64,000 nt of DNA from Saccharopolyspora soli (GTDB lineage: Bacteria; Actinomycetota; Actinomycetes; Mycobacteriales; Pseudonocardiaceae): NCBI RefSeq assembly GCF_022678645.1, contig NZ_JALBWV010000035.1, forward strand, positions 23,905-87,904, given 5' to 3'. Of the stretch, positions 20,995-30,501 are shown in pieces; position 1 is the stretch's first letter; each line of letters opens with the position of its first letter. Below the pieces are notes generated by a model. It was given only the letters and a program-made list of their open reading frames with translations. It did no database searches and was not told the DNA's origin. A program made the position numbers and the translations under genes.

Positions 20995-22695
20995 ATGACC
21001 AGGAAAGCCTCGGAATCGGAGAGGGCGCGAGACGGCATCCCGCGATCCCCCGATGCCTTCGCAGCCGAGCAGCGGCCTCGCACCGACTTCGTGGTCTTCG
21101 GGGTCACCGCGGTCATCACGGTGGTCTTCGTCTGCTGGGGCGTGTTCTCCACCGACTCGCTGGCGCGCACCTCCGGCGCCGCGCTGTCCTGGCTGGTGAC
21201 CAACATCGGCTGGGGTTTCGTGCTCGCCGCGACCGGGTTCGTGGTGTTCGCGCTGTGGCTGGCGCTCAGCCGCTACGGCGCGATCCCGCTCGGCCAGGAC
21301 GACGAGGAGCCGGAGTTCCGCACCGTGTCGTGGATCGCGATGATGTTCAGCGCGGGCATGGGCATCGGCCTGATGTTCTTCGGTGTCGCCGAGCCGCTGG
21401 CGCACTTCGTCGAACCGCCGCCGGGCACGGTGCTGCCGCTCAGCGATCAGGCGGTCGAGACCGCGATGGCGACCTCGCTGTTCCACTGGACGCTGCACCC
21501 GTGGTCGATCTACGCCGTGGTCGGGTTGTCCATCGCCTACTGCAGTTTCCGGCGCGGCCGAAAGCAGCTGATCAGCGCGGTGTTCACGCCGCTGATCGGC
21601 AAGCGCAACGCCGACGGGCCGGTGGGTCGGCTGATCGACATCCTCGCGCTGTTCGCGACGCTGTTCGGCTCGGCGGCCTCGCTCGGGTTGGGCACGCTGC
21701 AGATCCAGAGCGGCATGCAGTCGGCTGGCTGGATCGGTGGGGTGGGCAACACCGTGCTGGTGCTGATCATCGTGGTGCTGACGATCTGCTTCATCGTCTC
21801 CGCGGTGTCCGGCATCGCCAGGGGCATCCAGTGGCTGTCCAACATCAACATGGTGCTGGCGGCGCTGCTGGCGGTCTTCGTGTTCGTGGCGGGTCCGACG
21901 GTGTTCATCCTCGACCTGCTGCCCACCTCGATCGGTCAGTACCTGCGCGATTTCGGCGAAATGGCCTCTCGTTCCGGTGCCACGGGTGGTGAGGCGATGA
22001 ACTCCTGGCTGTCCAGTTGGACGATCTTCTACTGGGCGTGGTGGATCTCCTGGACGCCGTTCGTGGGCATGTTCATCGCCCGGATCAGCCGGGGCCGCAC
22101 GATCCGCCAGTTCGTCGCGGGCGTGATCCTGGTGCCCAGCGCGGTGAGCGTGGTGTGGTTCGCGATCCTCGGCGGCAGCGCGATCCGGGTGCAGCAGAGC
22201 GGCGTGGACGTCTTCCGCAGCGGCGGTGAGGAGGCGCAGACCTTCGCGGTGCTGGAGACCTTGCCGCTGGCCGGGATCACCACGGTGCTGGTGATGATCC
22301 TGGTCGCGATCTTCTTCGTCTCCGGCGCGGACGCGGCGTCGGTGGTGATGGGCACCATCTCGCAGCGCGGTTCGATCGAACCGAAGCGGTGGATCGTGGT
22401 CTTCTGGGGTGCGGCGACGGGTGCGGTGGCCGCGATCATGCTGATCGTCGGCGGGGAGGACGCGCTCAGCGGCATCCAGAACCTGACCTTCCTCGCCTCG
22501 GCGCCGTTCGCGGTGGTGATGGTCCTGCTGTGCGTGGCGTTGCTGAAGGACCTGCGCGAGGACCCGTTGATGCAGCGCGGCGAGAAGGGCGCGCAGGTGC
22601 TGGAGCGGGCGGTCATCGCCGGTACCGAACGCCATGGCGGCGACTTCCAATTGGAAGTCGGCCCGGCGGAGGACGGCTCCGAAGAATCCCGCTGA
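20995..22695 (+). CDS. BCCT-family transporter (betaine/choline/carnitine type)
   Basis: 566 aa from ATG 20995 with an AGGAGG box 9 nt upstream. About twelve membrane helices. BCCT landmarks are the Gly-rich FSAGMGIGLMFFGVAEPL, the HWTLHPWSIYAVVGLSIAYCSFRRG segment (residues ~165-190), and the WAWWISWTPFVGMFIARISRGRTIRQF signature (~345-371). Likely a Na+-coupled uptake system for glycine betaine or a related osmolyte. Cytoplasmic N and C tails are short and acidic, without the long osmosensory tail of BetP. It interrupts the mfd-mazG block. Confidence 0.93.
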   Translation: MTRKASESERARDGIPRSPDAFAAEQRPRTDFVVFGVTAVITVVFVCWGVFSTDSLARTSGAALSWLVTNIGWGFVLAATGFVVFALWLALSRYGAIPLGQDDEEPEFRTVSWIAMMFSAGMGIGLMFFGVAEPLAHFVEPPPGTVLPLSDQAVETAMATSLFHWTLHPWSIYAVVGLSIAYCSFRRGRKQLISAVFTPLIGKRNADGPVGRLIDILALFATLFGSAASLGLGTLQIQSGMQSAGWIGGVGNTVLVLIIVVLTICFIVSAVSGIARGIQWLSNINMVLAALLAVFVFVAGPTVFILDLLPTSIGQYLRDFGEMASRSGATGGEAMNSWLSSWTIFYWAWWISWTPFVGMFIARISRGRTIRQFVAGVILVPSAVSVVWFAILGGSAIRVQQSGVDVFRSGGEEAQTFAVLETLPLAGITTVLVMILVAIFFVSGADAASVVMGTISQRGSIEPKRWIVVFWGAATGAVAAIMLIVGGEDALSGIQNLTFLASAPFAVVMVLLCVALLKDLREDPLMQRGEKGAQVLERAVIAGTERHGGDFQLEVGPAEDGSEESR

Positions 22696-22840
22696 CGGTC
22701 CATTGTGGATGTTCGGGGTCCGCGTGGAGCGGTCCGTTGGATTGCTGCAAATGTCCGCAAGATCAGTTCGGCGCGGTTGGAACCTCTCGCGCGGTGGTGC
22801 GTCTGTAGGGGTAAAAGCTCCCCAGTGAGAGGTTTCACCG

Positions 22841-23383
22841 ATGTCTCTGCGCAGCAAGTTGGTTCTGGCGACCGGTTCGATCGTGCTGTCCGCGCTGGCA
22901 TTGACCGGATGCGCCGCGGGCCCGGAGACGGCCGCACCCGCACCGGCCACTGGCGGTGCCGTGCAGTTCGGCGCGGTGTCGAACGCGACCGCTGCCGCGG
23001 AACCGGACATCCGCGCTGGCGTGCACGGCAGCGAGGAGCGGGTGGTGTTCGACTTCGGCAGCCTGCCGGACGTCGAGGGCGTGAAGCTGATGGGCCACGA
23101 GTTGAACGAGGAAGCTCCGGTCTGGGGCGGGTCCGCCGAGCCGGTCGAGGGCATGACGGGCAAGGCGTTCATCCACATCCGACTGGAGATCGCCGACCCG
23201 GCGCGGACCACCGCGGGTCCGAAGCAGTTCGGGCAGACCTTGGCGCAGAGCGCGGTGGTCAACGACAACTCGCACGGCACCGGTGAGCTGACCATCGGGG
23301 TGTCCCGGGGCGTCGACTACGAGGTGCTGGTCGAGGGCGACAAGGTGATCGTCAACATGGCCGACGGTCCGTTGGGCCGTTGA
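22841..23383 (+). CDS. Lipoprotein with AMIN-like domain
   Basis: 180 aa. Lipoprotein signal MSLRSKLVLATGSIVLSAL followed by lipobox LTGC. The mature part has the actinobacterial AMIN-like pattern: GSEERVVFDFGSLPDVEG, the middle GKAFIHIRLEIADPA, VVNDNSHGTGELTIGVSRGVDYEVLVEGDKVIVNMAD. Such domains are thought to bind cell-envelope components; function is otherwise unknown. It is followed by another lipoprotein gene on the same strand. Confidence 0.75.
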   Translation: MSLRSKLVLATGSIVLSALALTGCAAGPETAAPAPATGGAVQFGAVSNATAAAEPDIRAGVHGSEERVVFDFGSLPDVEGVKLMGHELNEEAPVWGGSAEPVEGMTGKAFIHIRLEIADPARTTAGPKQFGQTLAQSAVVNDNSHGTGELTIGVSRGVDYEVLVEGDKVIVNMADGPLGR

Positions 23384-23475
23384 GTCGAACGGTTCGGTGT
23401 TGCGTTGCGTCGAGTGTCGACTTCGGACGGTGTTTGGACTTCTCCGGAGCGTGACTTCATGAGAGGGTGCCCGCT

Positions 23476-24414
23476 GTGAGGTTCCGCATGCCGCGCCACG
23501 GGCGCCTGCTCGCATCGATCGCCGCAGCCGGACTGCTGCTCGCCGGATGCGGTTCCGGCCCCAGCCAGGTCGGCGCCGCCGCCATCGTCGGTGACACCCG
23601 GATCCCGGTCACCGAGGTCCAGTCCTGGTTCACCGAGGTGCTCGCCAAAGAGCCGGATCTCAAGCCGCAGCTGCAGCAGCAGGGCCAGCTCGACGAGCTC
23701 GGCAGGCAGCTCGCTTCGCAGCTGGTGCGGCAGGAGCTGGTCGAGCAGGCGGCCCGCGACGAGCGGCTGGCCGTCGGCGACCAGCAGGTCAACGACCTGA
23801 TCAACCAGCTGGGCGGACCGCAGGCGGCGACCGCGGGCAAGATCTACACCCCGCGGAACGTCCGGGAGATGGCCCGGACCCAGCTGCTGGCAACGGAACT
23901 CGGCCGCAAGTACTTCGACGGGTTGGCGGTCAGCTTCGACTACACCCAGGCCACCACGCGCCGCGAGGCGGAGGAGAAGGCGCACCGCATGGCGCAGGGC
24001 CCGGCGGCGGCCGCCGCTCTGGTCGAAGCCGACAGCCGCTCCGGTGTCCCAGCGGCGACCGGTCAGCAGTTGCGCGCCGCGGACAGCCCGCAACTCGCGG
24101 CCGCGACGCCGTTGTTCGGCGCGCAGCCGGGCACGGTGCTGGCCTTCGAGTCGGAGCCGAACTCCGGGCAGTGGCTGGTCGTGCTGATCAAGGAGCGCCG
24201 CGCGGACGCACCCGCAGCGGCGCCTGGGGCGGGCAGCGCTGACGACCAGACGCTGCAAGGCGTCGGGATGCAGCTGCTCGGTATCACGGCGGACCGCGTC
24301 GGCGTGCGGCTCAGCCCCCGGTACGGCGTGTGGGACCCGGTGGGCCTTTCGGCAGCGCCCAACGAAGGCGAAACCACCGGCTTCCGCCTGACCTCAGCAC
24401 CAGATCGGTCGTGA
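23476..24414 (+). CDS. SurA-N/peptidyl-prolyl isomerase-like lipoprotein
   Basis: 312 aa from GTG 23476, preceded by GAGAGGG at 8 nt; GTG 23467 is in frame but poorly spaced. Lipobox LLAGC. The mature N-terminus reads AAAIVGDTRIPVTEVQSWFTEVL, the standard opening of SurA-like chaperones, followed by a Gln-rich helical region (QLASQLVRQELVEQAARDERL). A clear parvulin active-site domain is not visible, so it may be chaperone only. A terminator follows. Confidence 0.75.
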   Translation: MRFRMPRHGRLLASIAAAGLLLAGCGSGPSQVGAAAIVGDTRIPVTEVQSWFTEVLAKEPDLKPQLQQQGQLDELGRQLASQLVRQELVEQAARDERLAVGDQQVNDLINQLGGPQAATAGKIYTPRNVREMARTQLLATELGRKYFDGLAVSFDYTQATTRREAEEKAHRMAQGPAAAAALVEADSRSGVPAATGQQLRAADSPQLAAATPLFGAQPGTVLAFESEPNSGQWLVVLIKERRADAPAAAPGAGSADDQTLQGVGMQLLGITADRVGVRLSPRYGVWDPVGLSAAPNEGETTGFRLTSAPDRS

Positions 24415-24446
24415 GCGCGTAACCGGACCCCTGTTCGAGTGAGGAG

Positions 24447-24471
24447 TGAGGGGCACCCTTACCTCATTTTT
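24447..24471 (+). terminator. Rho-independent terminator
   Basis: TGAGG (24447-24451) pairs with CCTCA (24462-24466), followed by TTTTT. The loop contains the GGGCACCCTT seen in the longer hairpin at 40836-40882. Confidence 0.65.
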
Positions 24472-24522
24472 CGTCGCCGCGTGGGTCGCGGGCCGGACGG
24501 CTGGGCTTGGGACAATCGCTGC

Positions 24523-25539
24523 ATGAGTGAAGTTCAGGTGGCCGAAGGTTCCGCGGTCGTGGTGGTCGACGACCGGCTTGGCGACGTACTACCAGCCGCG
24601 GCGGCGCCGCTGCTGCGCAGCGCTGCCGCCGTCTACGCCGAGCCCGGCCTCGCGCCCGCTACGCGGGCGGCGCTCGCCGCGCCCGCTCCGCCGATGGCGA
24701 GCGACCTGCTGGCGCAGGCCGCTCTGGAACCCGTCGTGCTGATCGTCGGCGAACTCGGCTCCGCCGAGGCCGACGGCCTGCGCGCCGCTGGTGCGCGGCT
24801 AGTCGCCGCCTCGGCCCCGGCCGGGATCGAGCTGCTGGATGCCGTGACGGTGATGGACCGGCTGCGCTCGCCCGGCGGCTGCCCGTGGGACGCCGAGCAG
24901 GACCACGACACGCTGCGCCAGTACCTCGTCGAGGAGACCTACGAGTTGCTCGACGCGATCGAGCACCGCGACCGGGAGGCGCTGCGCGAGGAGCTCGGCG
25001 ACGTCCTGTTGCAGGTCCTGTTCCACGCGCGGGTGGCGACCGAGGATCCGGCCGATCCGTTCGACATCGACGCGGTCGCCGCCGGGCTGGTCAGCAAGCT
25101 GGTGTCGCGGCACCCGCACGTCTTCGCCGACGACCCGGCGCTGCTGGACGCCGAGTCGCAGCACACCCGGTGGGAAGAGCTGAAGCAGCAGGAGAAGCAG
25201 CGGGAGTCCATTGTGGATGGTGTGGCGCTGGGGCAGCCCGCGGTCGCGTTGGCCGCCAAGCTCGCGCAGCGCGCGAACCGCGCCGGGATTCCGGCCGACG
25301 CCATGCCGCGCGGCGAATCCACTGGTGAGGTGCTGTTCGGCGCCGCTGCGCAGGCGAAGCTGGCTGGTCACGACCCGGAGGACCAGTTGCGCGCCGTCGC
25401 GCTGGCCTTCGCCGCGCGCATCCGCGCTGCGGAGCGGCGGGCCCGCGAGTCCGGTCGGGAACCGGCGGGGCTGGATTCGTCCGAATGGCGCAACTTGATG
25501 TCTGATTTGCCCGACATTGCGGGTGTTCGGTCCGAGTGA
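24523..25539 (+). CDS. mazG: Nucleoside triphosphate pyrophosphohydrolase MazG
   Basis: 338 aa from ATG 24523. It hydrolyses non-canonical NTPs to NMP and PPi. The MazG domain begins after ~105 residues: VMDRLRSPGGCPWDAEQDHDTLRQYLVEETYELLDAI, with EELGDVLLQVLFHA supplying the metal-binding ExxxD. The C-terminal half has a second helical segment (ALAAKLAQRANRAGI). The N-terminal ~100 residues resemble the extra domain found in mycobacterial MazG. Gene order mfd...mazG...lpqU...eno is conserved. Confidence 0.94.
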   Translation: MSEVQVAEGSAVVVVDDRLGDVLPAAAAPLLRSAAAVYAEPGLAPATRAALAAPAPPMASDLLAQAALEPVVLIVGELGSAEADGLRAAGARLVAASAPAGIELLDAVTVMDRLRSPGGCPWDAEQDHDTLRQYLVEETYELLDAIEHRDREALREELGDVLLQVLFHARVATEDPADPFDIDAVAAGLVSKLVSRHPHVFADDPALLDAESQHTRWEELKQQEKQRESIVDGVALGQPAVALAAKLAQRANRAGIPADAMPRGESTGEVLFGAAAQAKLAGHDPEDQLRAVALAFAARIRAAERRARESGREPAGLDSSEWRNLMSDLPDIAGVRSE

Positions 25540-25619
25540 CGCACACTGATCACGGGTGCATCGGCTGACGAGGCGGTTGCTCCGACGCGTCCAACCGGGC
25601 GCTCAAAGGGAGGATTTTC

Positions 25620-26399
25620 GTGCTGCGTAGGTTCTGGCTGCTGTTGACCCCTGCGCTCATCTTGCTGGCCTCCTGCACGCCGTTGACGACATCGTCGCGC
25701 GGCGGCGCCGGATTCGTCCCGCCGCTGGCGACCGCGCCACCCACGCCCGGCGTCGAACCGCCTCCGGTGCAGCTTCTCGTGGCCGGTGGCCCGCCCGTCG
25801 CGCCGGATGCCCGGCCACAGCAGCAACTCGCCACCTGGGCCGAGTCGATGTCCGACGAGCTCAACATCCCGCGCGCCGCGCTGCAGGCGTACGGGTACGC
25901 GCAGCAGTCGATCGCTACGGCGATGCCGCGGTGCGGGCTCACGTGGTCGCTGTTGGCCGCGATCGGCCAGGTGGAGTCCAGCCACGGTCGGCACGGCGGG
26001 GCGCGGCTGGACGAGACCGGGCGGCCGACTCGCCCGATCATCGGCCTGCCGCTGGACGGCACTGGCGGAGTTCGGCGCATCCCCGACACCGACGGTGGCG
26101 ATCTCGACGGCGACCAGGTCTGGGACCGGGCGGTCGGGCCGTTGCAGTTCATCCCGACCACCTGGCACCGGTGGCAGGTCGATGCGGACGGCGACGGGGT
26201 CGCCGATCCGCAGGACACCGACGACGCGGCGCTCACCGCTGGCCGCTACCTGTGCAGCGCGGGCGGGGATCTCCGGGACCCGGACCGGTTCTGGTCGGCG
26301 CTGCTGACGTACAACCAAAGCCGCAGCTACGGCCAGGAAGTGCTGGATTACGCCGACTACTACGGCCGCACTAGCCGCGAACTGCCCGCTGCGGGCTGA
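25620..26399 (+). CDS. Lytic murein transglycosylase-like lipoprotein (LpqU type)
   Basis: 259 aa from GTG 25620, preceded by AAAGGGAGG. Lipobox LLASC. Catalytic domain of the SLT_2/MltB-like group: WSLLAAIGQVESSHGRHGG (catalytic Glu in VES), then AVGPLQFIPTTWHRWQVDADGDGVADPQDTDDAALTAGRYLC, and a C-terminal YNQSRSYGQEVLDYADYY. It should cleave peptidoglycan to 1,6-anhydro products at the outer membrane face. It corresponds in position to M. tuberculosis lpqU (Rv1022). A second, related gene follows 122 bp downstream. Confidence 0.88.
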   Translation: MLRRFWLLLTPALILLASCTPLTTSSRGGAGFVPPLATAPPTPGVEPPPVQLLVAGGPPVAPDARPQQQLATWAESMSDELNIPRAALQAYGYAQQSIATAMPRCGLTWSLLAAIGQVESSHGRHGGARLDETGRPTRPIIGLPLDGTGGVRRIPDTDGGDLDGDQVWDRAVGPLQFIPTTWHRWQVDADGDGVADPQDTDDAALTAGRYLCSAGGDLRDPDRFWSALLTYNQSRSYGQEVLDYADYYGRTSRELPAAG

Positions 26400-26521
26400 G
26401 CGCCGCGCAGGTTTCAGAATCCGGGTTTCGGCTGGTCAGCAGCAGTGCACTCGCGGCCCCGAACGGGACGCGGTGGATCAGTCCCTGGAGGCTGGGAATA
26501 CCAGCAAGTAGCCTGATCTTC

Positions 26522-27322
26522 GTGATCCAGCCCACGCCGACCGCGCTCGCCGCCTTCGGGCGGCTCGCGATCGCCGTCGCGATGCTGGCCGGGATCGTCG
26601 GCGGGGTCGGACTGATCAACCTCTTCGGCAGGCCGCCGTCGGCTCCGGTGGCCGGGCCGCCGCCGGAAGAGGTGCTGCAACCCGCTCCCGTGTCGCCCGG
26701 TTCGATCGCGCCACCGGTCGAGGAGCCGCTCCCGCAGCCCAGCCCCGGCGCCGATCCGGTGCGGCAGTGGGCCGACCAGGTCTCCGCGGTGGTGGACATC
26801 CCGGCGCGGGCGATCGTCTCATACGTCAACGCGGACCTGGCGATGCGCGAGCACCAGCCGGGCTGTCGGATCTCGTGGGCGACCTTGGCGGCGATCGGGC
26901 GCATCGAATCCGATCACGGCCGCTACGGGCGTCGATTGCTGCGCGAGGACGCCCGGCCGTCCAGCCCGATCGTCGGGGTGCCGCTGGACGGTTCCGAGGG
27001 GATCCGGCTGATCCCGGACACCGACGGCGGCGCGCTCGACGGCGACACGGCGCACGACCGCGCGGTCGGGCCGATGCAGTTCATCCCGTCGACTTGGCGG
27101 AGGTGGGCGACCGACGGGGACGGCGACGGGCTCGGTGATCCGCAGAACCTGGACGACGCCTCGATGGCCGCCGCCCGCTACCTCTGCGCGGGTGGCCGGG
27201 ACATGACCACCGGCGCGGGCTGGTGGTCCGGTGTCATGTCGTACAACAACTCGGTCGAATACGGCCAGAAGGTCTTCGGCCTGGCCGAGTCCTACGCCGA
27301 AGCGGGCAACCGTCGCCGCTGA
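26522..27322 (+). CDS. Lytic murein transglycosylase-like protein, membrane anchored
   Basis: 266 aa from GTG 26522. Here the N-terminus is an uncleaved-looking helix (LAIAVAMLAGIVGGVGLINLF) without a lipobox Cys, then a Pro-rich spacer. The catalytic part is like the preceding gene: WATLAAIGRIESDHGRYGR, GPMQFIPSTWRRWATDGDGD and AARYLCAGGRDMTTG. Likely a tandem duplicate of the upstream gene with a changed anchor. Coding for two adjacent paralogues suggests partitioned roles in wall turnover. Confidence 0.87.
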   Translation: MIQPTPTALAAFGRLAIAVAMLAGIVGGVGLINLFGRPPSAPVAGPPPEEVLQPAPVSPGSIAPPVEEPLPQPSPGADPVRQWADQVSAVVDIPARAIVSYVNADLAMREHQPGCRISWATLAAIGRIESDHGRYGRRLLREDARPSSPIVGVPLDGSEGIRLIPDTDGGALDGDTAHDRAVGPMQFIPSTWRRWATDGDGDGLGDPQNLDDASMAAARYLCAGGRDMTTGAGWWSGVMSYNNSVEYGQKVFGLAESYAEAGNRRR

Positions 27323-27326
27323 CGTT

Positions 27327-27372
27327 CGTGAGCGGTAATGGCCGCTATTACGACCACTGCCACTCACGACCA
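27327..27372. terminator. Composite hairpin between convergent genes
   Basis: Outer CGTGAG/CTCACG and inner GTAAT/ATTAC arms lie between the transglycosylase stop and the TPR gene stop. Arms are short, so this is tentative; the outer arms match the GTGAGT hairpin family seen elsewhere. Confidence 0.4.
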
Positions 27373-27385
27373 GTGATGCAGGGGG

Positions 27386-27763
27386 TCAGCTGCCGCGGGT
27401 GGCGATGTGCGCGTTGATCTCGCCCAACGCTTCCTGGTAGGCGGGCGCCGGGTGCATCGTCGCGGCCAGCCTGATCTGCGCCCGCGCCTCGTTCAGCCGG
27501 CCCAGGCGTTGCAGGGTGCGGCCCAGCACCAGGCGCGCGTAGTGGTCGGAGGGATCGAATTCCAGCACGCGCAGGAACGCGCGCTCGGCACGTCGCAGCT
27601 GCGCGGAGAAGTAGTAGGCCCGCCCGAGCAGCAACTGCACGCTCGGCTTGTCAGCAGCGACGTCGAGCACGGGTTCTAGGACGCGGATAGCTTCCAGCGG
27701 ACGGCGTTGCGCGAGCAGTTCCTCTGCTCGCCGGAACGCTTCGACGGTGCCTTCGGTCGTCAT
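27386..27763 (-). CDS. Small tetratricopeptide-repeat protein
   Basis: 125 aa from ATG 27763. Three TPR-like helical pairs cover almost the whole protein: AFRRAEELLAQRRPLEAIRVLEPVL, VQLLLGRAYYFSAQLRRAERAFLRVLEFDP and YARLVLGRTLQRLGRLNEARAQIRLAATMHP. No signal or membrane segment. A protein-protein adaptor is likely, partner unknown. It is divergent from eno. Confidence 0.8.
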   Translation of the reverse strand: MTTEGTVEAFRRAEELLAQRRPLEAIRVLEPVLDVAADKPSVQLLLGRAYYFSAQLRRAERAFLRVLEFDPSDHYARLVLGRTLQRLGRLNEARAQIRLAATMHPAPAYQEALGEINAHIATRGS

Positions 27764-28047
27764 GGCGGGCACAACGTTACGTGTCGATTCGCTGTTCCGA
27801 GACGTCCGTCCGGATGGTCTTCGCGCCGGGCCAAAGACTCCGCGGCGCGAACACTCGTCGAACATCTGCTTGCCGGTCGGGGTCGAAATGTCCGCCCCGC
27901 ACCGGTGCGCGCGAGCCTGCGGCGGCCCTTCTACCGGCCCGGTTAGGCTCGTAGGCGGTCGCCTGAGCGTCCGACCGGAAGGTGCGCGTCGGGAACGCTG
28001 GGACGGCTTGCTTCGTCCATTAGTACAAAGGCTGGTTAGGAGCACAC

Positions 28048-29334
28048 GTGGCGATCATCGAGCAGGTTGGCGCCCGCGAGATCCTGGACTCGCGCGGGAA
28101 CCCCACCGTCGAGGTCGAGGTGGCATTGGAGGACGGCACGCTCAGCCGCGCCGCGGTGCCTTCGGGCGCCTCGACCGGCGAGCACGAGGCCGTCGAGCTG
28201 CGCGACGGTGACGCCGCTCGCTACGGCGGCAAGGGTGTGGAGAACGCCGTCTCGGCGGTGCTGGACGAGATCGGTCCGGAACTGACCGGCCTGGACGTCA
28301 CCGAGCAGCGCGTCGTCGACCAGAAGCTGGTGGACCTGGACGGCACGCCGGACAAGTCCCGGCTCGGCGCCAACGCCATCCTCGGCGTGTCGCTGGCGGT
28401 GGCCAAGGCCGCCGCCGAGACCTCCGGACTGGAGCTGTTCCGCTACGTCGGTGGGCCGAACGCGCACGTGCTGCCGGTGCCGATGATGAACATCCTCAAC
28501 GGCGGTGCGCACGCCGACACCGGCGTCGACATCCAGGAGTTCATGATCGCGCCGATCGGTGCGGACACCTTCTCCGAGGCGCTGCGCTGGGGTGCGGAGA
28601 CCTACCACGCGTTGAAGTCGGTGCTCAAGGCCAAGGGACTGGCCACCGGGCTGGGCGACGAGGGCGGTTTCGCCCCCGACCTGCCGAACAACCGCGAAGC
28701 GCTGGACCTGATCGGCTCGGCGGTCGAGAAGGCTGGCTACAAGCTGGGCCGCGACATCGTGCTGGCGCTGGACGTCGCCGCGACCGAGTTCTTCGCCGAC
28801 GGCACCTACAACTTCGAGGGCACCAAGCGCACCGCCGACCAGATGGCGGATTACTACCAGGAACTGCTCGGCGCCTACCCGCTGGTGTCCATCGAGGACC
28901 CGCTGGCCGAGGACGACTGGGACGGCTGGACCAAGCTGACCGAGCAGATCGGCGAGCGGGTGCAGCTGGTCGGCGACGACCTGTTCGTCACCAACCCGGA
29001 GCGCCTGGAGGAGGGCATCGGCCGGGGTGCGGCCAACGCGCTGCTGGTCAAGGTCAACCAGATCGGCACGCTGTCGGAGACCCTGGACGCGGTCAGCCTG
29101 GCCACCTCGTGCGGCTACAAGAGCATGATGAGCCACCGCTCCGGCGAAACCGAGGACACCACCATCGCCGACCTGGCCGTGGCCACCGGCTGCGGCCAGA
29201 TCAAGACCGGTGCCCCGGCCCGCAGCGAGCGCGTCGCCAAATACAACCAGCTGCTGCGCATCGAGGAGGCCCTCGGTGACGCCGCCCGCTACGCGGGGGA
29301 GCTGACCTTCCCGCGGTTCACCCCGGAGAGCTGA
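28048..29334 (+). CDS. eno: Enolase
   Basis: 428 aa from GTG 28048 with TTAGGAG upstream. It interconverts 2-phosphoglycerate and phosphoenolpyruvate. Motifs are AREILDSRGNPTVEVEV, GASTGEHEAVELRD, LGDEGGFAPDLP (catalytic Glu), IEDPLAEDDWDGW, the enolase signature LLVKVNQIGTLSET (catalytic Lys) and SHRSGETEDT. Downstream ftsB-like and DUF501 genes follow within 3 bp each, so eno leads a tight operon, as in mycobacteria (Rv1023-Rv1025). Confidence 0.98.
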   Translation: MAIIEQVGAREILDSRGNPTVEVEVALEDGTLSRAAVPSGASTGEHEAVELRDGDAARYGGKGVENAVSAVLDEIGPELTGLDVTEQRVVDQKLVDLDGTPDKSRLGANAILGVSLAVAKAAAETSGLELFRYVGGPNAHVLPVPMMNILNGGAHADTGVDIQEFMIAPIGADTFSEALRWGAETYHALKSVLKAKGLATGLGDEGGFAPDLPNNREALDLIGSAVEKAGYKLGRDIVLALDVAATEFFADGTYNFEGTKRTADQMADYYQELLGAYPLVSIEDPLAEDDWDGWTKLTEQIGERVQLVGDDLFVTNPERLEEGIGRGAANALLVKVNQIGTLSETLDAVSLATSCGYKSMMSHRSGETEDTTIADLAVATGCGQIKTGAPARSERVAKYNQLLRIEEALGDAARYAGELTFPRFTPES

Positions 29335-29337
29335 GCC

Positions 29338-29880
29338 ATGCCGGTCGGGCGCGCATCGGATCCAGCGCGGCGCAGCCGCCGGGGCGAAACCCCGGCGGAG
29401 CGCCGGTCCGAGCGCGCCCGCCGGGACGGCGCCGGGACCAAGAGCTCGGGCAGGCGGCCGGGACGGCAGTCGTCGGGCCGGTCCCGCCCGAAGTCCAGCA
29501 CCGGGGGAGCGTTCAAGCTCTCCTCGACGCGCCGGGCGGCGGGCCTGGCCATGCTGGTCTGCGTGATGGCGCTGAGCGTGTCGGTGCCGCTGCGCACCTA
29601 CCTGAGCCAGCGCAACGAGCTGGCCGCGCAAGACCAGCAGCAGGCCGATCTGACCCGGCAGGTCCAAGAGCTGGAGCAGCGCAAGCAGGAGCTTTCCGAC
29701 CCCGCGCAGGTGGAGGCGGAGGCGCGGGCGCGGCTGGGCTACGTCCGGCCGGGCGAGACGCCCTACATCGTGGAGGTGCCGGTCCAGCCGGTCGCACCGC
29801 CGCCGCCGGAGGAGTCCGCCAACGACGGCGTGCCGTGGTACGAGGAGCTCTGGGATTCGGTGATGGGAAAGGATTCTTGA
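29338..29880 (+). CDS. FtsB/DivIC-like septum formation initiator protein
   Basis: 180 aa, starting 3 bp after the eno stop. A basic, disordered ~60-residue N-terminus is followed by one membrane helix (AAGLAMLVCVMALSVSVPL) and a coiled coil (LAAQDQQQADLTRQVQELEQRKQEL). It ends in the DivIC-type ARARLGYVRPGETPYIV. The pattern is a bitopic cell-division protein acting with FtsL/FtsQ at the septum. The Pro-rich tail VAPPPPEE is typical of actinobacterial members. Confidence 0.88.
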   Translation: MPVGRASDPARRSRRGETPAERRSERARRDGAGTKSSGRRPGRQSSGRSRPKSSTGGAFKLSSTRRAAGLAMLVCVMALSVSVPLRTYLSQRNELAAQDQQQADLTRQVQELEQRKQELSDPAQVEAEARARLGYVRPGETPYIVEVPVQPVAPPPPEESANDGVPWYEELWDSVMGKDS

Positions 29881-29882
29881 CG

Positions 29883-30383
29883 GTGAACTCGGCCGCTCCG
29901 GTGATCAGCGATGCCGATCGGGAGTGCATCCGGCGGCAGCTCGGTCGGCCACCGCGCGGGCTGCGCGCCATCGCGGCGCGGGACGCGGCCGGTGATCCAA
30001 CCGTGGTGCAGACGAAGCCCCGGCTGGAGGACGGCACCCCGTTCCCGACGCTGTACTACCTGACCGCGCCCCAGCTGGTGGCGCACGCTTCGACGTTCGA
30101 GGCCGAGGGTCTGCTGCGGGAGATGACCGACCGGTTGGCCGCGGACCCGGACCTGGCCGAGCGGTACCGCCGAGCGCACGAGTCCTACCTCGCGGAGCGC
30201 GACGCCCTCGAACCGCTGGGCACCGAGGTGAGCGCCGGTGGCATGCCGGACCGCGTGAAGTGCCTCCACGTGCACATAGCCCACGCCCTGGCCAAGGGGC
30301 CGGGTGTCAACCCGTTCGGCGACGAGGCGATAGCCCTGATCGCCGAACGTTGGCCGGAACACCGCCACCTCCTCAACCGCTGA
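29883..30383 (+). CDS. DUF501 family protein
   Basis: 166 aa from GTG 29883, two bases after the upstream stop. Conserved DUF501 features are the RQLGRPPRGLRAIAARDAAGDPTVVQT opening, TLYYLTAPQLVAHASTFEAEGLL, and the cysteine-histidine segment GGMPDRVKCLHVHIAHALAKGPGVNPFGDEA. The last part suggests a metal or ligand site. Function unknown; it always travels with eno, the FtsB-like gene and ppx. Confidence 0.9.
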   Translation: MNSAAPVISDADRECIRRQLGRPPRGLRAIAARDAAGDPTVVQTKPRLEDGTPFPTLYYLTAPQLVAHASTFEAEGLLREMTDRLAADPDLAERYRRAHESYLAERDALEPLGTEVSAGGMPDRVKCLHVHIAHALAKGPGVNPFGDEAIALIAERWPEHRHLLNR

Positions 30384-30501
30384 CCCGTCTTTCGCGTCGA
30401 GGAATTCCGTGCTCGGGTGCCTAGAACTGGCACTCGGGAACCCGGACGAAGCAGTCTCCTGTTCGCCGGAAATCGGACCGCGTCGGAGTGTCGTTCAGGG
30501 G

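Noticed and set aside
20965..23295. 776-codon minus-strand frame opposite the BCCT gene
   Set aside because: Composed of antisense low-complexity HRD/EHR runs; the plus strand encodes a full transporter.
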